Positions 43,907 through 55,760 are shown, numbered from the stretch's first letter. The stretch is 64,000 bases of DNA from Alistipes senegalensis JC50 (GCF_025145645.1 NZ_CP102252.1:3534001-3598000); one strand, 5' to 3'. The notes: generated by a model from the sequence alone, not told the origin. Program-made: numbers and translations.

Positions 43907-45601
43907 ATGAAAATAATCCCATTCGCTGCAATCTTGCTCTCCGCCTTATCGGCGTTTCCGGTTTTCGGTAACGACGAAGCCGGATTGCAGGAGTTGTTCC
44001 GCCGGCTCGACCGGGCGATCGCCCATAGCGGGGAGTATGCCGCCCGGCGCGAAGTCCGTATCGACTCGCTCAAAAACGAACTGGGCCGCGAAGAACTTCC
44101 GCTGCGCACGTGTTTCGACCTGACCGAACAGCTCGCCGACATTTACAGTTCCTATCAGAGCGACTCCTCGCTGCTCTACTTCCGGCGGGGCCTTGAACTG
44201 GCCGAACGGATCGGCGATAACGATCTGACCATGCGCGCCCGTTCCTCGATCGCGCTGTGTTACAGTCTGGGAGGCCGTTTTTACGAGGCCGAGGAGATAC
44301 TGAACGCCATTTCCGATACGGTGAGCGTCAGCCGCCGGGCCTTGCAGTCGTATTATGTGGCTCAGCACCGCAAGAACCGGGAACTCTGCTACCTGACCGA
44401 GCCCGGGGCGCGGCGCGATGTCTTCCGCCTGCGCGAACATTATTACGCACGGCGTGCGGCGGAGATCGGCGAGGACACCTTCACGCGGCTTTACTACGGT
44501 TATATGGATGCGATTCTTCGGGAAGACTGGCCCGAGGCGACGGCTCTGTGCGACAGTCTGCTGATCTCCCTGCCGTCCGATTCGCACGAGTACGCGAAGG
44601 CGGCCAACCACAAGGCGCAGCTCGAACGAAGGGCGGGCCGTCCCGATCGTGAATTGGCGTGGTTCGTGTGTTCGGCCCTGGCCGATATTCAGTCGGCGGT
44701 GCGCGATCACGGCTCGTTGTGCGCCGTTTCCGAAAAACTTCTCGATCGGGGGGATGTCGAGCGGGCCATGAACTATATCCGTGTGGCGATCAACGATACG
44801 CGCTTTTTCAACTCTCCGAGCCGTTCGTGGCGTGACATGGCCATCCTTCCGCAGATCGAGTCGGCGTACAGCGAGCGCAACGCCCGGTTGCACACGATGT
44901 ATATCGTGCTGATATGCGTCGTGCTGCTGTTCTTCGTATCCGCCGCTGCCGCGGGGCTGTACGTGCTGTCCCAGAACCGGCGGCTTTTCGCCGTGCAACA
45001 GACTCTCCGCGAGTCGAACGACAAGTTGAACGAACTGGCCCGGAGCCTGCGCGAAACGAACGGCCGGCTGAGCTGCCAGAACATCCGCATCGCCGATGCC
45101 AACCGGATCAAGGAGGTCTATATCGGCGGATTCCTGCAAACCATCTCGGAATACATCAACAAGCTCTCGGCCACCTATCAGCATGTCAATAAAATGTTGC
45201 GCGACGACCGGATCGCGGAGCTTCGCCGCGAGTATGCCCGCAGTAATATCCGCAACGACGAACTGAAGGAGTTCTACGCTCTTTTCGACAAGACTTTTCT
45301 GGGGCTTTTCCCCTCCTTCATCGACGAGATGAACGCTTTGCTGGACGCCGAAGCCTGCACGGAGGGGCGCCGCGACGGGGAGCTCACCACCGTTCTGCGT
45401 ATTTATGCGCTGATCCGTCTGGGCATTGCCGATACGGCGACCATCGCCGCCTTGCTGCATTGTTCGATCCGCACGGTCTATAATTACCGCTCCTTCGTCC
45501 AGCGCCACGTGCGTCCGGAGGTCGGCGATCTGGAACAACGGGTGCAGCTGATCGGCATCAACGGAAATTCCGACCATTCAACTCAAAATCCTGCAATATG
45601 A
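43907..45601 (+). CDS. Membrane-anchored helical-repeat regulator, DUF6377 type
   Basis: The 564-residue protein probably senses an envelope signal and controls the divergent operon. It has a signal peptide (about residues 1-21), a TPR-like helical periplasmic domain (about 25-325), one membrane span at about 328-350, a coiled coil at about 360-400, and a cytoplasmic C-terminal part. That part ends in a LuxR-like helix-turn-helix region (DTATIAALLHCSIRTVYNYR, near residue 510). Proteins of this layout are recurrent next to susCD genes in Bacteroidota. Its stop codon overlaps the start of the EEP gene (ATGA), so the two are translationally coupled. Confidence 0.82.
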   Translation: MKIIPFAAILLSALSAFPVFGNDEAGLQELFRRLDRAIAHSGEYAARREVRIDSLKNELGREELPLRTCFDLTEQLADIYSSYQSDSSLLYFRRGLELAERIGDNDLTMRARSSIALCYSLGGRFYEAEEILNAISDTVSVSRRALQSYYVAQHRKNRELCYLTEPGARRDVFRLREHYYARRAAEIGEDTFTRLYYGYMDAILREDWPEATALCDSLLISLPSDSHEYAKAANHKAQLERRAGRPDRELAWFVCSALADIQSAVRDHGSLCAVSEKLLDRGDVERAMNYIRVAINDTRFFNSPSRSWRDMAILPQIESAYSERNARLHTMYIVLICVVLLFFVSAAAAGLYVLSQNRRLFAVQQTLRESNDKLNELARSLRETNGRLSCQNIRIADANRIKEVYIGGFLQTISEYINKLSATYQHVNKMLRDDRIAELRREYARSNIRNDELKEFYALFDKTFLGLFPSFIDEMNALLDAEACTEGRRDGELTTVLRIYALIRLGIADTATIAALLHCSIRTVYNYRSFVQRHVRPEVGDLEQRVQLIGINGNSDHSTQNPAI

Positions 45602-46512
45602 TGACACGCAATCTGAGATTCGCAGCCCTGCTGTTGCTGGCGGGCGTTTTTGCGGCCGCCCCGGCCGTGCAGGGCGCCCGGCCCGGAAAGAAAAAGGCGC
45701 AGACGGTGCGCCTGATGGACTACAACATCGCCGACGGCATGTGGTACGACCAGTATAACCGTTACGACCGCTTCGTCGCGTGGGTCCGGACGCAGGACCC
45801 CGATGTTTTCGCCATCTGCGAAGGCGCGACGCATTGGAACGAGCACAAAAAGACCGTCAGCAAGGAGCAGATGCCGCGCTACCTGCCCGACAGCCTGCAC
45901 CTGCTGGCCGAACGCTGGGGGCATCCCTATACCGCGATAGGCCCCTATCAGGACAACTATCCCGTGGCCTTCACCTCGAAATACCCGATCGAGGTGGTGC
46001 AGCGCATCGGCGAGGGGCTTTCCCACGGCGCCCTGCACGTGAAGATCAACGGCGTCAATTATGTCGTGCTGCACCTTTGGCCGCAGCGCTATTCGATGGG
46101 CGACAAGACCCGCAAGGACAACGGCGGCGAGGCTTTCCGCGTGGAGGAGATGCGCCGGATTCTCGATGCCACGATCCTCAATCCGAAATTCGCCGGTGAG
46201 AAACACTGGCTGATGATGGGCGATTTCAATTCGCATTCGCCGCTCGACAAACCGTTTCACGGCACGCGCAACTATGATGTGCACGATCTCGTGCGCAGCG
46301 CCTACTCCCACGACATCGTCGGCGATTGGTTTTCCGGGGAGTTCGTGCCCTCGACCACGGGCGGAAAGGCCCGCATTGATTTTATCTATTGCACGGACGG
46401 GATCTGGGACGGCGTGAAACGGGTCGAAACCGTTCACGACGCTTTTACCGACAAGGCTTCGGACCACCGTCCGATCGTCGTGGAGTTCCGTACCCCGAAA
46501 AAGACGAAATGA
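45598..46512 (+). CDS. Secreted endonuclease/exonuclease/phosphatase-family enzyme
   Basis: This 304-residue EEP enzyme has a Sec-type signal peptide without a clear lipobox, so it is probably periplasmic. Motifs are MDYNIADG, AICEGA (glutamate kept, CE in place of QE), VVLHLWP, MGDFNSHS, ARIDFIY and SDHRPIVV. It is most similar to the EEP product at 39378-40331, with shared blocks such as TSKYPIE and HGALHxxI. The ATG at 45598 overlaps the regulator stop by 4 bp; a second ATG at 45601 is equally possible. It is thus transcribed with the regulator and opposite to the SusCD operon. Confidence 0.87.
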   Translation: MMTRNLRFAALLLLAGVFAAAPAVQGARPGKKKAQTVRLMDYNIADGMWYDQYNRYDRFVAWVRTQDPDVFAICEGATHWNEHKKTVSKEQMPRYLPDSLHLLAERWGHPYTAIGPYQDNYPVAFTSKYPIEVVQRIGEGLSHGALHVKINGVNYVVLHLWPQRYSMGDKTRKDNGGEAFRVEEMRRILDATILNPKFAGEKHWLMMGDFNSHSPLDKPFHGTRNYDVHDLVRSAYSHDIVGDWFSGEFVPSTTGGKARIDFIYCTDGIWDGVKRVETVHDAFTDKASDHRPIVVEFRTPKKTK

Positions 46513-46532
46513 TGCCTGTTCCGGCACTTTTT
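46513..46532 (+). terminator. Weak terminator after the EEP gene
   Basis: A four-pair TGCC/GGCA stem is followed by C and five T immediately after the stop codon. The stem is short. Confidence 0.4.
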
Positions 46533-46544
46533 GTATCCCGGGCG

Positions 46545-46575
46545 TTGTTACGGTCGGGATATTTTTATATATTTG
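46545..46575 (+). promoter_or_regulatory. Promoter of hppA
   Basis: TTG (46545-46547), a 20-bp spacer and TATATTTG (46568-46575) match the Bacteroidota consensus 50 bp before the start codon. Confidence 0.75.
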
Positions 46576-46624
46576 TTTCTGACTGCGACTGAAACGGAAC
46601 CAACCAATCAAACTACTTTGCGAT

Positions 46625-48841
<2,217 letters not shown>

Positions 48842-48852
48842 CGGTTCCGCAT

Positions 48853-48896
48853 AAAATGCCGGGAGCGCAGTTTCACAACTGCGCTCCCGGCATTTT
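48853..48896. terminator. Perfect bidirectional terminator between hppA and the antiporter gene
   Basis: A 20-bp perfect inverted repeat (AAAATGCC... with ...GGCATTTT) surrounds the loop TCAC. It serves hppA and the convergent seven-gene operon. Confidence 0.92.
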
Positions 48897-48898
48897 CG

Positions 48899-50269
48899 TT
48901 ATACTTCGGTCGGTTTCTTTCGGTTCATCAGCGGCAGCAGAAACGATATTATTGACGCTGTAATCCAGAATACGGCCACAGGTTCGAAGTCGTAGTGTTT
49001 GGCGCCATCTGCCGTTACGGTAATGTTCGCATCTATGAGCCATCCCGACGCGACATCCTGAATTCCCGCAGCACAGTAGGAGGCTATCCCCACCACTCCC
49101 AGCGCGGCCCCCGTCGCCTTTCTCGGCACGATGTCCACGGCCATGAGTCCTCCGAGGAAACAGATCAGCACTCCGATGGCTATTCCGAACAGGACCATCG
49201 AGAGGACATTCACCCACATGGCATTTCCTCCGTACAAGAACAGCGCCAGGGCCAGGGAGTTCAGTATGCCGAACAGCAGGGCGGGAATCTTTCGGTCTCC
49301 CTTGAAGAGTTTGTCCGAGAACCATCCCGAGAGCACGGTTCCGAGTATTCCCAGCAGGGCGTTTATCGAGACCACGGATATGGCCTCCACATCCGAGTAT
49401 CCCTTGGCCTCTTGCAGGAACAGCACTCCCCATCCGTTTATGGCATAGCGGGATATGTACATGAACGCGCTCGCCGCCGCCAGCACCCATACCGCCGGGG
49501 TGCGGAGCACTTGTTTTTGAATCTCCCGTACGGATTTGTCCGCTCCCGGCGCTGGTTTCTCGTGGGCCAGGGCTTCTACGGGCGGCAGTCCTTTGGATTC
49601 CGGGGTGTCATGGAGCCAGCAGAGGACGATCACCACACCGATTGCTCCCGCCACGGCCGATCCGAAGAATCCTGCCTGCCATCCTGCGAATGTCACGATG
49701 GAGCCCACGAATAGGAATGAGAAGAATTCTCCGAGATTGTGGCTCGCCGAGAAGAATCCGTAGTAGGTTCCCCGTTCCCGGAGGGGATACCATCGCGAGA
49801 GGGATATGATGGCCGGGGGCGCTCCCATGGATTGTGCCCAGCCGTTGATCCCCCACATCACGGCGAACGTCACGAATATCACTGCCGTGGGAATTACGGA
49901 ATGCGCCAGCCCCAGCAGTCCCATCAGGGCGTTCACCGCCGCCGAGAGGATGAGTCCCGTGGCCATGAAGCGTTTGATGTTGCAGTAGTCGGCAATGAAT
50001 CCGTTTACGAATTTCCCGACGGCATAGGCGAACAGGAGTGCCGATCCGATCACTCCCAGTTGGGATGCATCGAGCGCTCCGCTGTCGAGAATGGGTTTCT
50101 TCATGACATTGAGACTCGTGCGGCAGACATAGTAGAGACTGTATCCGAGCGTCGCCGCCGCGAATGCCTGCAAACGCAGGCGGCGGTAGTATTTCGAGCG
50201 CGCGTCGGCATCCATCTCGCGGGCCGGGGCCGGGGGACTGATGCGGTAGAATTCCGTGAAGCGGTTCAT
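48899..50269 (-). CDS. MFS organophosphate:phosphate antiporter (GlpT/UhpT type)
   Basis: This 456-residue inner-membrane protein has twelve hydrophobic spans and the marks of the OPA family of the major facilitator superfamily. These include the N-terminal YYRRLRLQAF segment, the Y-x3-R arrangement in the first span (YYVCRTSLNV), and the NGWAQSMGAPP block around residue 141. The family exchanges inorganic phosphate for glycerol-3-phosphate, hexose-6-phosphate or similar organophosphates. Its place at the end of an operon with a glycerophosphodiesterase supports uptake of a phosphorylated breakdown product. Codon use appears slightly less GC-biased than that of its neighbours. It starts 21 bp after the nuclease stop. 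Confidence 0.9.
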   Translation of the reverse strand: MNRFTEFYRISPPAPAREMDADARSKYYRRLRLQAFAAATLGYSLYYVCRTSLNVMKKPILDSGALDASQLGVIGSALLFAYAVGKFVNGFIADYCNIKRFMATGLILSAAVNALMGLLGLAHSVIPTAVIFVTFAVMWGINGWAQSMGAPPAIISLSRWYPLRERGTYYGFFSASHNLGEFFSFLFVGSIVTFAGWQAGFFGSAVAGAIGVVIVLCWLHDTPESKGLPPVEALAHEKPAPGADKSVREIQKQVLRTPAVWVLAAASAFMYISRYAINGWGVLFLQEAKGYSDVEAISVVSINALLGILGTVLSGWFSDKLFKGDRKIPALLFGILNSLALALFLYGGNAMWVNVLSMVLFGIAIGVLICFLGGLMAVDIVPRKATGAALGVVGIASYCAAGIQDVASGWLIDANITVTADGAKHYDFEPVAVFWITASIISFLLPLMNRKKPTEV

Positions 50270-50290
50270 GGGGTTCGGATTCGTCGTTGT

Positions 50291-51082
50291 TTAATCGAAA
50301 AGATCGTTCAATATGCGGGCGAGACGGTATCCGGCCTTTTGAATCTGGCTCTCGACCAGCGGCAGCGCCTTGTTCAGGAAATCCTGCCCCAGCCGTTCGT
50401 CGGGTTTGGCCCATTCGAACTGCACTTCGCAGCACACGGCGGCATCGTGGAGCCAGTCGCGGGGCGTTCCGGAGGCGATGGCCTGCCGTTCGGCTTTGGA
50501 AACCCGGTCGAGTTCGTCGGCCCATTCGCTGACGGACCAGATGCGTGCGGTGGTGATGATCTCGTTGTCCCAGACGCTGTGAACGTAGAATTTGTGCGGT
50601 TTGTGGTACTTGTCCTCGAACAGTACGTCGTATTTCATGTCGTGGGTCGTGTATTTGATGTGCGCCGGGCAGTGCATGTCGCCCACCAGGTGAATGACGT
50701 ATTTGAGGTTGACAGCCACGGCCGAGTCGGTGAGACTGCGGTAGTTTTTCAGGTTTTCGACGGCCAGTTCCAGTCCGTAGATGGCGTTGCCCCGTTTCGG
50801 GTTCAGCAGCTCGTCGGTATAGCGGAGTCCGGCATCGACGGGCGCTGTGTGCCAGCCGTCGGTGAAGGCGTATTCGGGGGTCTTGCGGTATTCGTCCATC
50901 CATTTGGCGTAGTAGACGACGGAGTGTCCCCCGAGGTATTTTTCGATGCGTTTTTTAGCTCTCTTCGTCAGGTTGCGCTCGGCGATTTTGGCGATGGTTT
51001 CGTGCCCTTCGCGTCCCCATCCGAAAACGGGGCCGGCCTGAAGGAATCCGGTGCACAACAGCAGGAACAGTAATTTTTTCAT
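50291..51082 (-). CDS. S1/P1-family nuclease
   Basis: The 263-residue secreted enzyme belongs to the zinc-dependent S1/P1 nuclease superfamily, which degrades single-stranded nucleic acids and removes 3'-phosphates, and is related to zinc phospholipase C. The signal peptide ends at residue 21, so the mature protein would begin with W22, the N-terminal zinc ligand of the family, with the next ligand H27 at the expected distance (WGREGH). Further ligands lie in FTDGWHTAP, HLVGDMHCPAH and SVWDNEI. It lies 19 bp after the GDPD gene and 21 bp before the antiporter gene. Confidence 0.92.
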   Translation of the reverse strand: MKKLLFLLLCTGFLQAGPVFGWGREGHETIAKIAERNLTKRAKKRIEKYLGGHSVVYYAKWMDEYRKTPEYAFTDGWHTAPVDAGLRYTDELLNPKRGNAIYGLELAVENLKNYRSLTDSAVAVNLKYVIHLVGDMHCPAHIKYTTHDMKYDVLFEDKYHKPHKFYVHSVWDNEIITTARIWSVSEWADELDRVSKAERQAIASGTPRDWLHDAAVCCEVQFEWAKPDERLGQDFLNKALPLVESQIQKAGYRLARILNDLFD

Positions 51083-51101
51083 AGCGGTCGATGGTTTGGG
51101 G

Positions 51102-52034
51102 TTAATCGTGGAGTCCGCGCGAGCGGAGATAGGAGATCAGCAGTTCGGGACGGTCGGTCTGGATCATGGTGGCACCCATATCGACGAGTTTTCCGTAGAC
51201 GGCGGTGGGATCGCCCTCGAAAGCCCTGTCGTCGTCCAGTCCGCCGCAGAGCGATGCCCAAAGCGAGTTGACCCAGAGTTTCGAGCCTCCGGCGACGACT
51301 TCCCGCATGCAGGTTTCGACCTCGGGTGCCGGGCGGTCCCAGCAAATTTCATAGGCCAGCGGCACGATGCCTTTCTCGCGGTATTCGGCGAAGAGCGCTT
51401 TGCCTTGGGGCTTGAGGATGTCGATGATGGGCATGTACATCATGTTGCGGGGGTGTTCGGCGAATTTCGCGGCCACGATTTCGGGCGCGCGCTTGCCTTT
51501 GATGAGAATCTGCTCCGTGACGCCCAGCTCCTCGGTGATGGCCAGTACGAGGTCGTAGTATTCGTAGCCTTGGTCGATGTTTACCACGATACGGTCCTTG
51601 CAGACTTTGAGTGCTTCGCGCAGCGTCGGCATCCGCAGGCTGTCGGTGACGACGTTGTGAGCCCGGCGCAACTTGCAGCGGCGGATCGAGTCGTAGGTGA
51701 TGTCGCGGACGCGGCCCTTGCCGCTGGTTGTGCGGTCGATGGTGTGATCATGGCAGAGCACCAGCACGCTGTCTTTGGTCAGTTTCAGGTCCAGCTCCAT
51801 GATGTCTACGCCCATGCGGATCACCGATTCGATGGCCGGAATCGAGTTTTCGGGGTAGTTGCGCCAGTCGCCGCGGTGCGAAGCGACGAGGACTTTCCGC
51901 GAGGAGGGGTTGTGGATTTCGGCCACGATGGCTTCGGCGCGGTTGGCCGCAGTCGGCATCCCGGCCTGTTCCCCGCAGGCGGCTCCCGAAAGAGCCGCTG
52001 CGAAGATCAGCAGTTTGTTGATTTTTCGTATCAT
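51102..52034 (-). CDS. Glycerophosphodiester phosphodiesterase lipoprotein
   Basis: This 310-residue enzyme should split glycerophosphodiesters to an alcohol and sn-glycerol-3-phosphate outside the inner membrane. It carries a lipoprotein signal with acylated residue C20. GDPD motifs appear in order: SHRGD (catalytic histidine), YPENS, MELDLKLT (metal-binding E-x-D) and CHDHTIDRTTSGKG (second catalytic histidine). The barrel then runs to the C-terminus with the late motif VNSLWAS in place of the more usual WTVN. It starts 3 bp after the stop of the 1236-residue SGNH lipoprotein gene, a strong sign of joint expression. Confidence 0.93.
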   Translation of the reverse strand: MIRKINKLLIFAAALSGAACGEQAGMPTAANRAEAIVAEIHNPSSRKVLVASHRGDWRNYPENSIPAIESVIRMGVDIMELDLKLTKDSVLVLCHDHTIDRTTSGKGRVRDITYDSIRRCKLRRAHNVVTDSLRMPTLREALKVCKDRIVVNIDQGYEYYDLVLAITEELGVTEQILIKGKRAPEIVAAKFAEHPRNMMYMPIIDILKPQGKALFAEYREKGIVPLAYEICWDRPAPEVETCMREVVAGGSKLWVNSLWASLCGGLDDDRAFEGDPTAVYGKLVDMGATMIQTDRPELLISYLRSRGLHD

Positions 52035-52037
52035 AGG

Positions 52038-55000
52038 TTATCGTTGGATTAAGTATTCGTTTTCATGTCCCAGTACGACCTGCTCGGCGACGCTGCGCAG
52101 GTAGGCGGCCTTCGATGCCTCGATGCCGCAGTCGGCGGGTGAGCTGCCGAACGCCTCTCCGTAGAGCACGAGGTAGTTGACGCAGGCTTTCAGATAGGCG
52201 CCGTAGACCGACTGGTGCTTGTTGTCGGTGTGGTAGAGGTTGATGCCCGAAGAGCCTTCGCGCACGATACGGAACGCCACGCCGATCGGCGATACCCACG
52301 TTCCGGCGGCTTCGGCCATGGCGTGTGCGCCTTTGGCGTTGTAGTTTTCGAAGGTTGCGAAGTCGGTGAATCCGCCGTAGCTGCTGGCCGAGAAGGTCCA
52401 GGTCTGTTCGAGAATGACTTTGCAGGAGGCCGATTTCGCCCGGATCTTGTTTGCCAGAGCCGTGCAGTTGGAGGCTATCGACGCTGTGCCGTCGCGCCCG
52501 TAGGTCGCGGGATTCTGGCTCTGGTCCTGGATGAAGGCGTAATCGTAGCCTCCGATGTCGATGGCGTCGGTCGAGAACGACAACTCCAGATGCTGCCCGA
52601 AATTCTGCGAACCCTTGAAGTGCCCTTTGACATTGAGGTAATGCCCCTCGTTCCAGGCGATTTCTTTGAGCATCCACGCCGGATTACTGTAATAGGAGAA
52701 CGAGTTGCCGAGGCAGAGCACCTTCTTCGTGTCGCCCGGGATCGCCGTGCCGAGGTTCTGGACATAGGAGCCCGAGAATCCGAACGGCGGCAGCAGACTC
52801 GCCGAACTGCTCGCCGAGATGTTCTGCGTGCCTCCCGCGCAGGTGTAACGTCCCACGGCGCGGCAGCGGATCTGCACTGCTCCCTCGACGGGATCGGCGA
52901 ACCGGACGGTCTGCATGACGCTGGCGTGCTGGTAGCCGCTTCCCGTGGCTGTGCCCGAGCACTTGTAGGTGTAGCGGATCGAAGGGTCTTCGGGTGCGGT
53001 GAGCAGGTCCTCTTCGACGCTCTTCCAGACACCTCCGTCGAGATACTCCACGATGAAGTATTTGGGCGAATTGGCCTCGCCGGCCATCGTGGCGTCGAAT
53101 TCGACGGCCGTGCCGGCTTCGAGCCGCTTCACGGGCAGGGTGTAAAGCCAGTAGTCGCCCTCGACCATCGTCGAGACGGCGGGCTTGTAGGAGTTGACCG
53201 TGCGGGTGAATTCTCGTCCGGCATTGGCCTCGCCGCGCACGACGGATATGTAACCTGAGCTGCCCGAGGTGGCCGGGAGCATGTTCGACACGCTCCACGG
53301 GGTATTGTACTGTCCGACAGTCGATGCCGAGAAGATCCACTGGCTCGGGAAGGCCGGGTCTGCCGCCTCCTGCGTGACCGATACGGTCGCCGTCTGCGTC
53401 AGGTCCGTGGAGGCGAAGGTAACTGTTGCGGACCGCGGCTCGGTCTGCGGGTTCACGTCGGCCGTGATGCGGATTTGCTGGACGTAGGGGCTTTTCGTGC
53501 CCGCTGCGAGCGGCGTGTCGTTCAGGTCGGTGACCTTCACCCATTCGCTGCCGCCCGTGCTTACGGTCCAGTCGTAGTCGGCGGCCGAGAGGCTCACGAC
53601 GGCGGCGTCGGTTCCCAGGGCGTTCAGTCCGACCGATCCGGGAGCGACGCAGAAAGTCGCCTCGGCGGGAGTGGTCGATCCGGCAGGGTAGTAGAGGATG
53701 TTCTCCCGCGTGACGTTGACAGCCGCAGCGCTGTGGGTCCCGAGGTAGTCCATGTAGTTGTCGGCATTGATTCCGACCATGACGTAATTGCCGTCGTTGT
53801 AGGTTCCCACGTCGCCCTGCGCGATGCAGTTGCGGAATACGGCGGCCTTGTTGCACTGCCCGAAGAAGCTGCCTTTGTATTTGTTGTTGTCACGGTCGGA
53901 GATGACGCGGCCGTAGTTCTCGCATCCCACGAACTCGTTGTCGTCGTGGTTCACGAGGCACACGATGCTGCCGCAGCACCCTTCGTTCTTGCAGATCACG
54001 TCGCCGCGGTTCACGACCTTGGTGAATTTGGCGCCTATGCCCGTGATGCAGGTGATGTTGCCGATGCGGGCGCCGCCTGCGGTGGCGAACTCGTTGAAAT
54101 TGTTGCCGTAGTTGGCGCAGTCGGTCAGGTGGGTGTAGCGGTTGGCCGCCGCGACGATGCCCGATGCGCGGCCGACTTTGGTGGTGAGGTTGCCGCGGTT
54201 GACGCAGGCGGTGAACGCGACGGCGTTGGCCGAGCTGGCGTGGTTGGTGCTGAATCCGCAGATGCCGCCGATCTGTACGCCGGTTGCATCGCTCTTGCTG
54301 TTGCCGCCGTTTTCGGCCGTAAGGTCGGCTTCGTTGGTCAGACAGTCGAGCACGACCCCTTCGTTGGCGAACGCGAGTCCGATCATGCCCATCGTCATGC
54401 GGACGTTGCCCGCCGAGCCGTCGAACGACATCGGGGCTTCGTTGGTGACGTTGCGTACGGCGGCGTCGTAGACCAGTCCGGCGAGGATGCCGCAGTCGGT
54501 GGCTTTCGATGCCGTGATTTCCAGCGAGCAGGAGGAGTCGAAGACGAGGTTTTCGACGACGGCTCCGGGACCCAGTGCGCCGAAGAGTCCCCAGGCGCGG
54601 TTGGGGGTTGCGTTGTCGCACACCATTCTGAAATTGCTGATCGTGTGATCCTGCCCGTCGAAGAAGCCCGTGAAGGAGCGTCCTGAGCTGATCGTGAGTG
54701 CGTTGCTGGCCAGTGCGAAGGTCGCGTCGCCGATCGGCGTCCATGTTGTGACGCCCGTCATGTCTATGTCGTCGAGCAGTACGACGACGCCCTCCTCGTT
54801 CTGCCACGGGGCGAGGGTTTCGCCCGCGTTGACCGCTGCGGCGAACTCCACGAGGTCGTCGGCCGTCCAGATGCCGCCCGGAGGTGCGAAAGCGTAGAGC
54901 GCTTTCGCCAGATGGCGGGCCGAGAACACACCGTCCTTTTCGTAATAGGTGCGGATACCCGATTTATAGACGTTTTTCGTGTAGGTCTTGTCATCGGCGG

Positions 55001-55748
55001 TTGTCAACGTGAGTTTCAGTCCGGCCGGGGAGGTGAAGCGTCCAACGGGGAATTTGATGGTCTGGGGCTTGGTCAGATTGGCTCCTTCGGGAAAATCCAA
55101 CGTCAGCTTCGTGCCGGTCCCGTCGGGTGCCGGGGTGAGGGCGAGCGTCGCGGGATCGACCGTGCCGGTGAAGGTCAGCCAGCCTTCGAAACCCTCTTCC
55201 GAGGCGGGTTCTACGGTGATCGACCGGGCCGGACTGTCCAGCTCTCCGGCGTCGATGCGCAATTCGACAACCGAGAAGATGTTGCGGAACGAGACGTGTA
55301 ACGCCCCGTCCGAGAGGTTGTTTTCGAGCGGCGTGCCGACCAGCGGCGCGCAGGCCGTGTTGACCTGTTCCGCACCCTGGAACGAGATCGTGCGCCGGGC
55401 CTCCACGCCGACCGTGCCTTCGGCGGTCGTGGCGGGGTAGTAGGCTGTCAGCGGCTTGGACGCATCGTAGGAGGCGATGCCCGCTTCGCTGGTGAAGGTG
55501 GTCGTGGTGCCGGCTTCGGCGGCGGTGTATTCGTAGGCAGCGCCGTCGTATACGACCGTGATGCGGTCGCCGGCTTCCCACGTGCTCTTGCCTTCGTTGA
55601 TGTCGGTGCGGGTCGCTGCCGTGCAGGCGGCTTTGATGATCAGCCCCGACGAGGCGGGAAGCGGGGCCGGGTCGGTGATTTCGGGGTCCCGGGTGCAGCC
55701 GGCGAGCAGCAGCGCCGCGCTTAACAGAATGATATGCAGTTTTTTCAT
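52038..55748 (-). CDS. Giant surface lipoprotein: fimbrillin-like, GLUG repeats, BACON-like and C-terminal SGNH (DUF4886) domain
   Basis: The 1236-residue lipoprotein (acylated residue C18) is modular. About residues 30-290 resemble a fimbrillin-like or Mfa-type beta domain. About 295-670 form glycine-rich GLUG-type repeats of the right-handed helix kind, with blocks such as NRAWGLFGALGPGAVVENL and GRASGIVAAANRYTHL. A BACON-like domain follows at about 680-800, then a jelly-roll part (about 810-990). The last 230 residues are a DUF4886 domain with SGNH features: block I serine S1016 in GNSFS and block V D1175-x2-H1178. This suggests an esterase or related hydrolase. GDPD follows after 3 bp. 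Confidence 0.85.
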   Translation of the reverse strand: MKKLHIILLSAALLLAGCTRDPEITDPAPLPASSGLIIKAACTAATRTDINEGKSTWEAGDRITVVYDGAAYEYTAAEAGTTTTFTSEAGIASYDASKPLTAYYPATTAEGTVGVEARRTISFQGAEQVNTACAPLVGTPLENNLSDGALHVSFRNIFSVVELRIDAGELDSPARSITVEPASEEGFEGWLTFTGTVDPATLALTPAPDGTGTKLTLDFPEGANLTKPQTIKFPVGRFTSPAGLKLTLTTADDKTYTKNVYKSGIRTYYEKDGVFSARHLAKALYAFAPPGGIWTADDLVEFAAAVNAGETLAPWQNEEGVVVLLDDIDMTGVTTWTPIGDATFALASNALTISSGRSFTGFFDGQDHTISNFRMVCDNATPNRAWGLFGALGPGAVVENLVFDSSCSLEITASKATDCGILAGLVYDAAVRNVTNEAPMSFDGSAGNVRMTMGMIGLAFANEGVVLDCLTNEADLTAENGGNSKSDATGVQIGGICGFSTNHASSANAVAFTACVNRGNLTTKVGRASGIVAAANRYTHLTDCANYGNNFNEFATAGGARIGNITCITGIGAKFTKVVNRGDVICKNEGCCGSIVCLVNHDDNEFVGCENYGRVISDRDNNKYKGSFFGQCNKAAVFRNCIAQGDVGTYNDGNYVMVGINADNYMDYLGTHSAAAVNVTRENILYYPAGSTTPAEATFCVAPGSVGLNALGTDAAVVSLSAADYDWTVSTGGSEWVKVTDLNDTPLAAGTKSPYVQQIRITADVNPQTEPRSATVTFASTDLTQTATVSVTQEAADPAFPSQWIFSASTVGQYNTPWSVSNMLPATSGSSGYISVVRGEANAGREFTRTVNSYKPAVSTMVEGDYWLYTLPVKRLEAGTAVEFDATMAGEANSPKYFIVEYLDGGVWKSVEEDLLTAPEDPSIRYTYKCSGTATGSGYQHASVMQTVRFADPVEGAVQIRCRAVGRYTCAGGTQNISASSSASLLPPFGFSGSYVQNLGTAIPGDTKKVLCLGNSFSYYSNPAWMLKEIAWNEGHYLNVKGHFKGSQNFGQHLELSFSTDAIDIGGYDYAFIQDQSQNPATYGRDGTASIASNCTALANKIRAKSASCKVILEQTWTFSASSYGGFTDFATFENYNAKGAHAMAEAAGTWVSPIGVAFRIVREGSSGINLYHTDNKHQSVYGAYLKACVNYLVLYGEAFGSSPADCGIEASKAAYLRSVAEQVVLGHENEYLIQR

Positions 55749-55760
55749 GTCGGTCGGGAT

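Noticed and set aside
49000..50269. The antiporter gene as a horizontally acquired island
   Set aside because: Its codon use looks a little different by eye, but it is tightly packed in the operon and has no flanking repeats or mobile genes.
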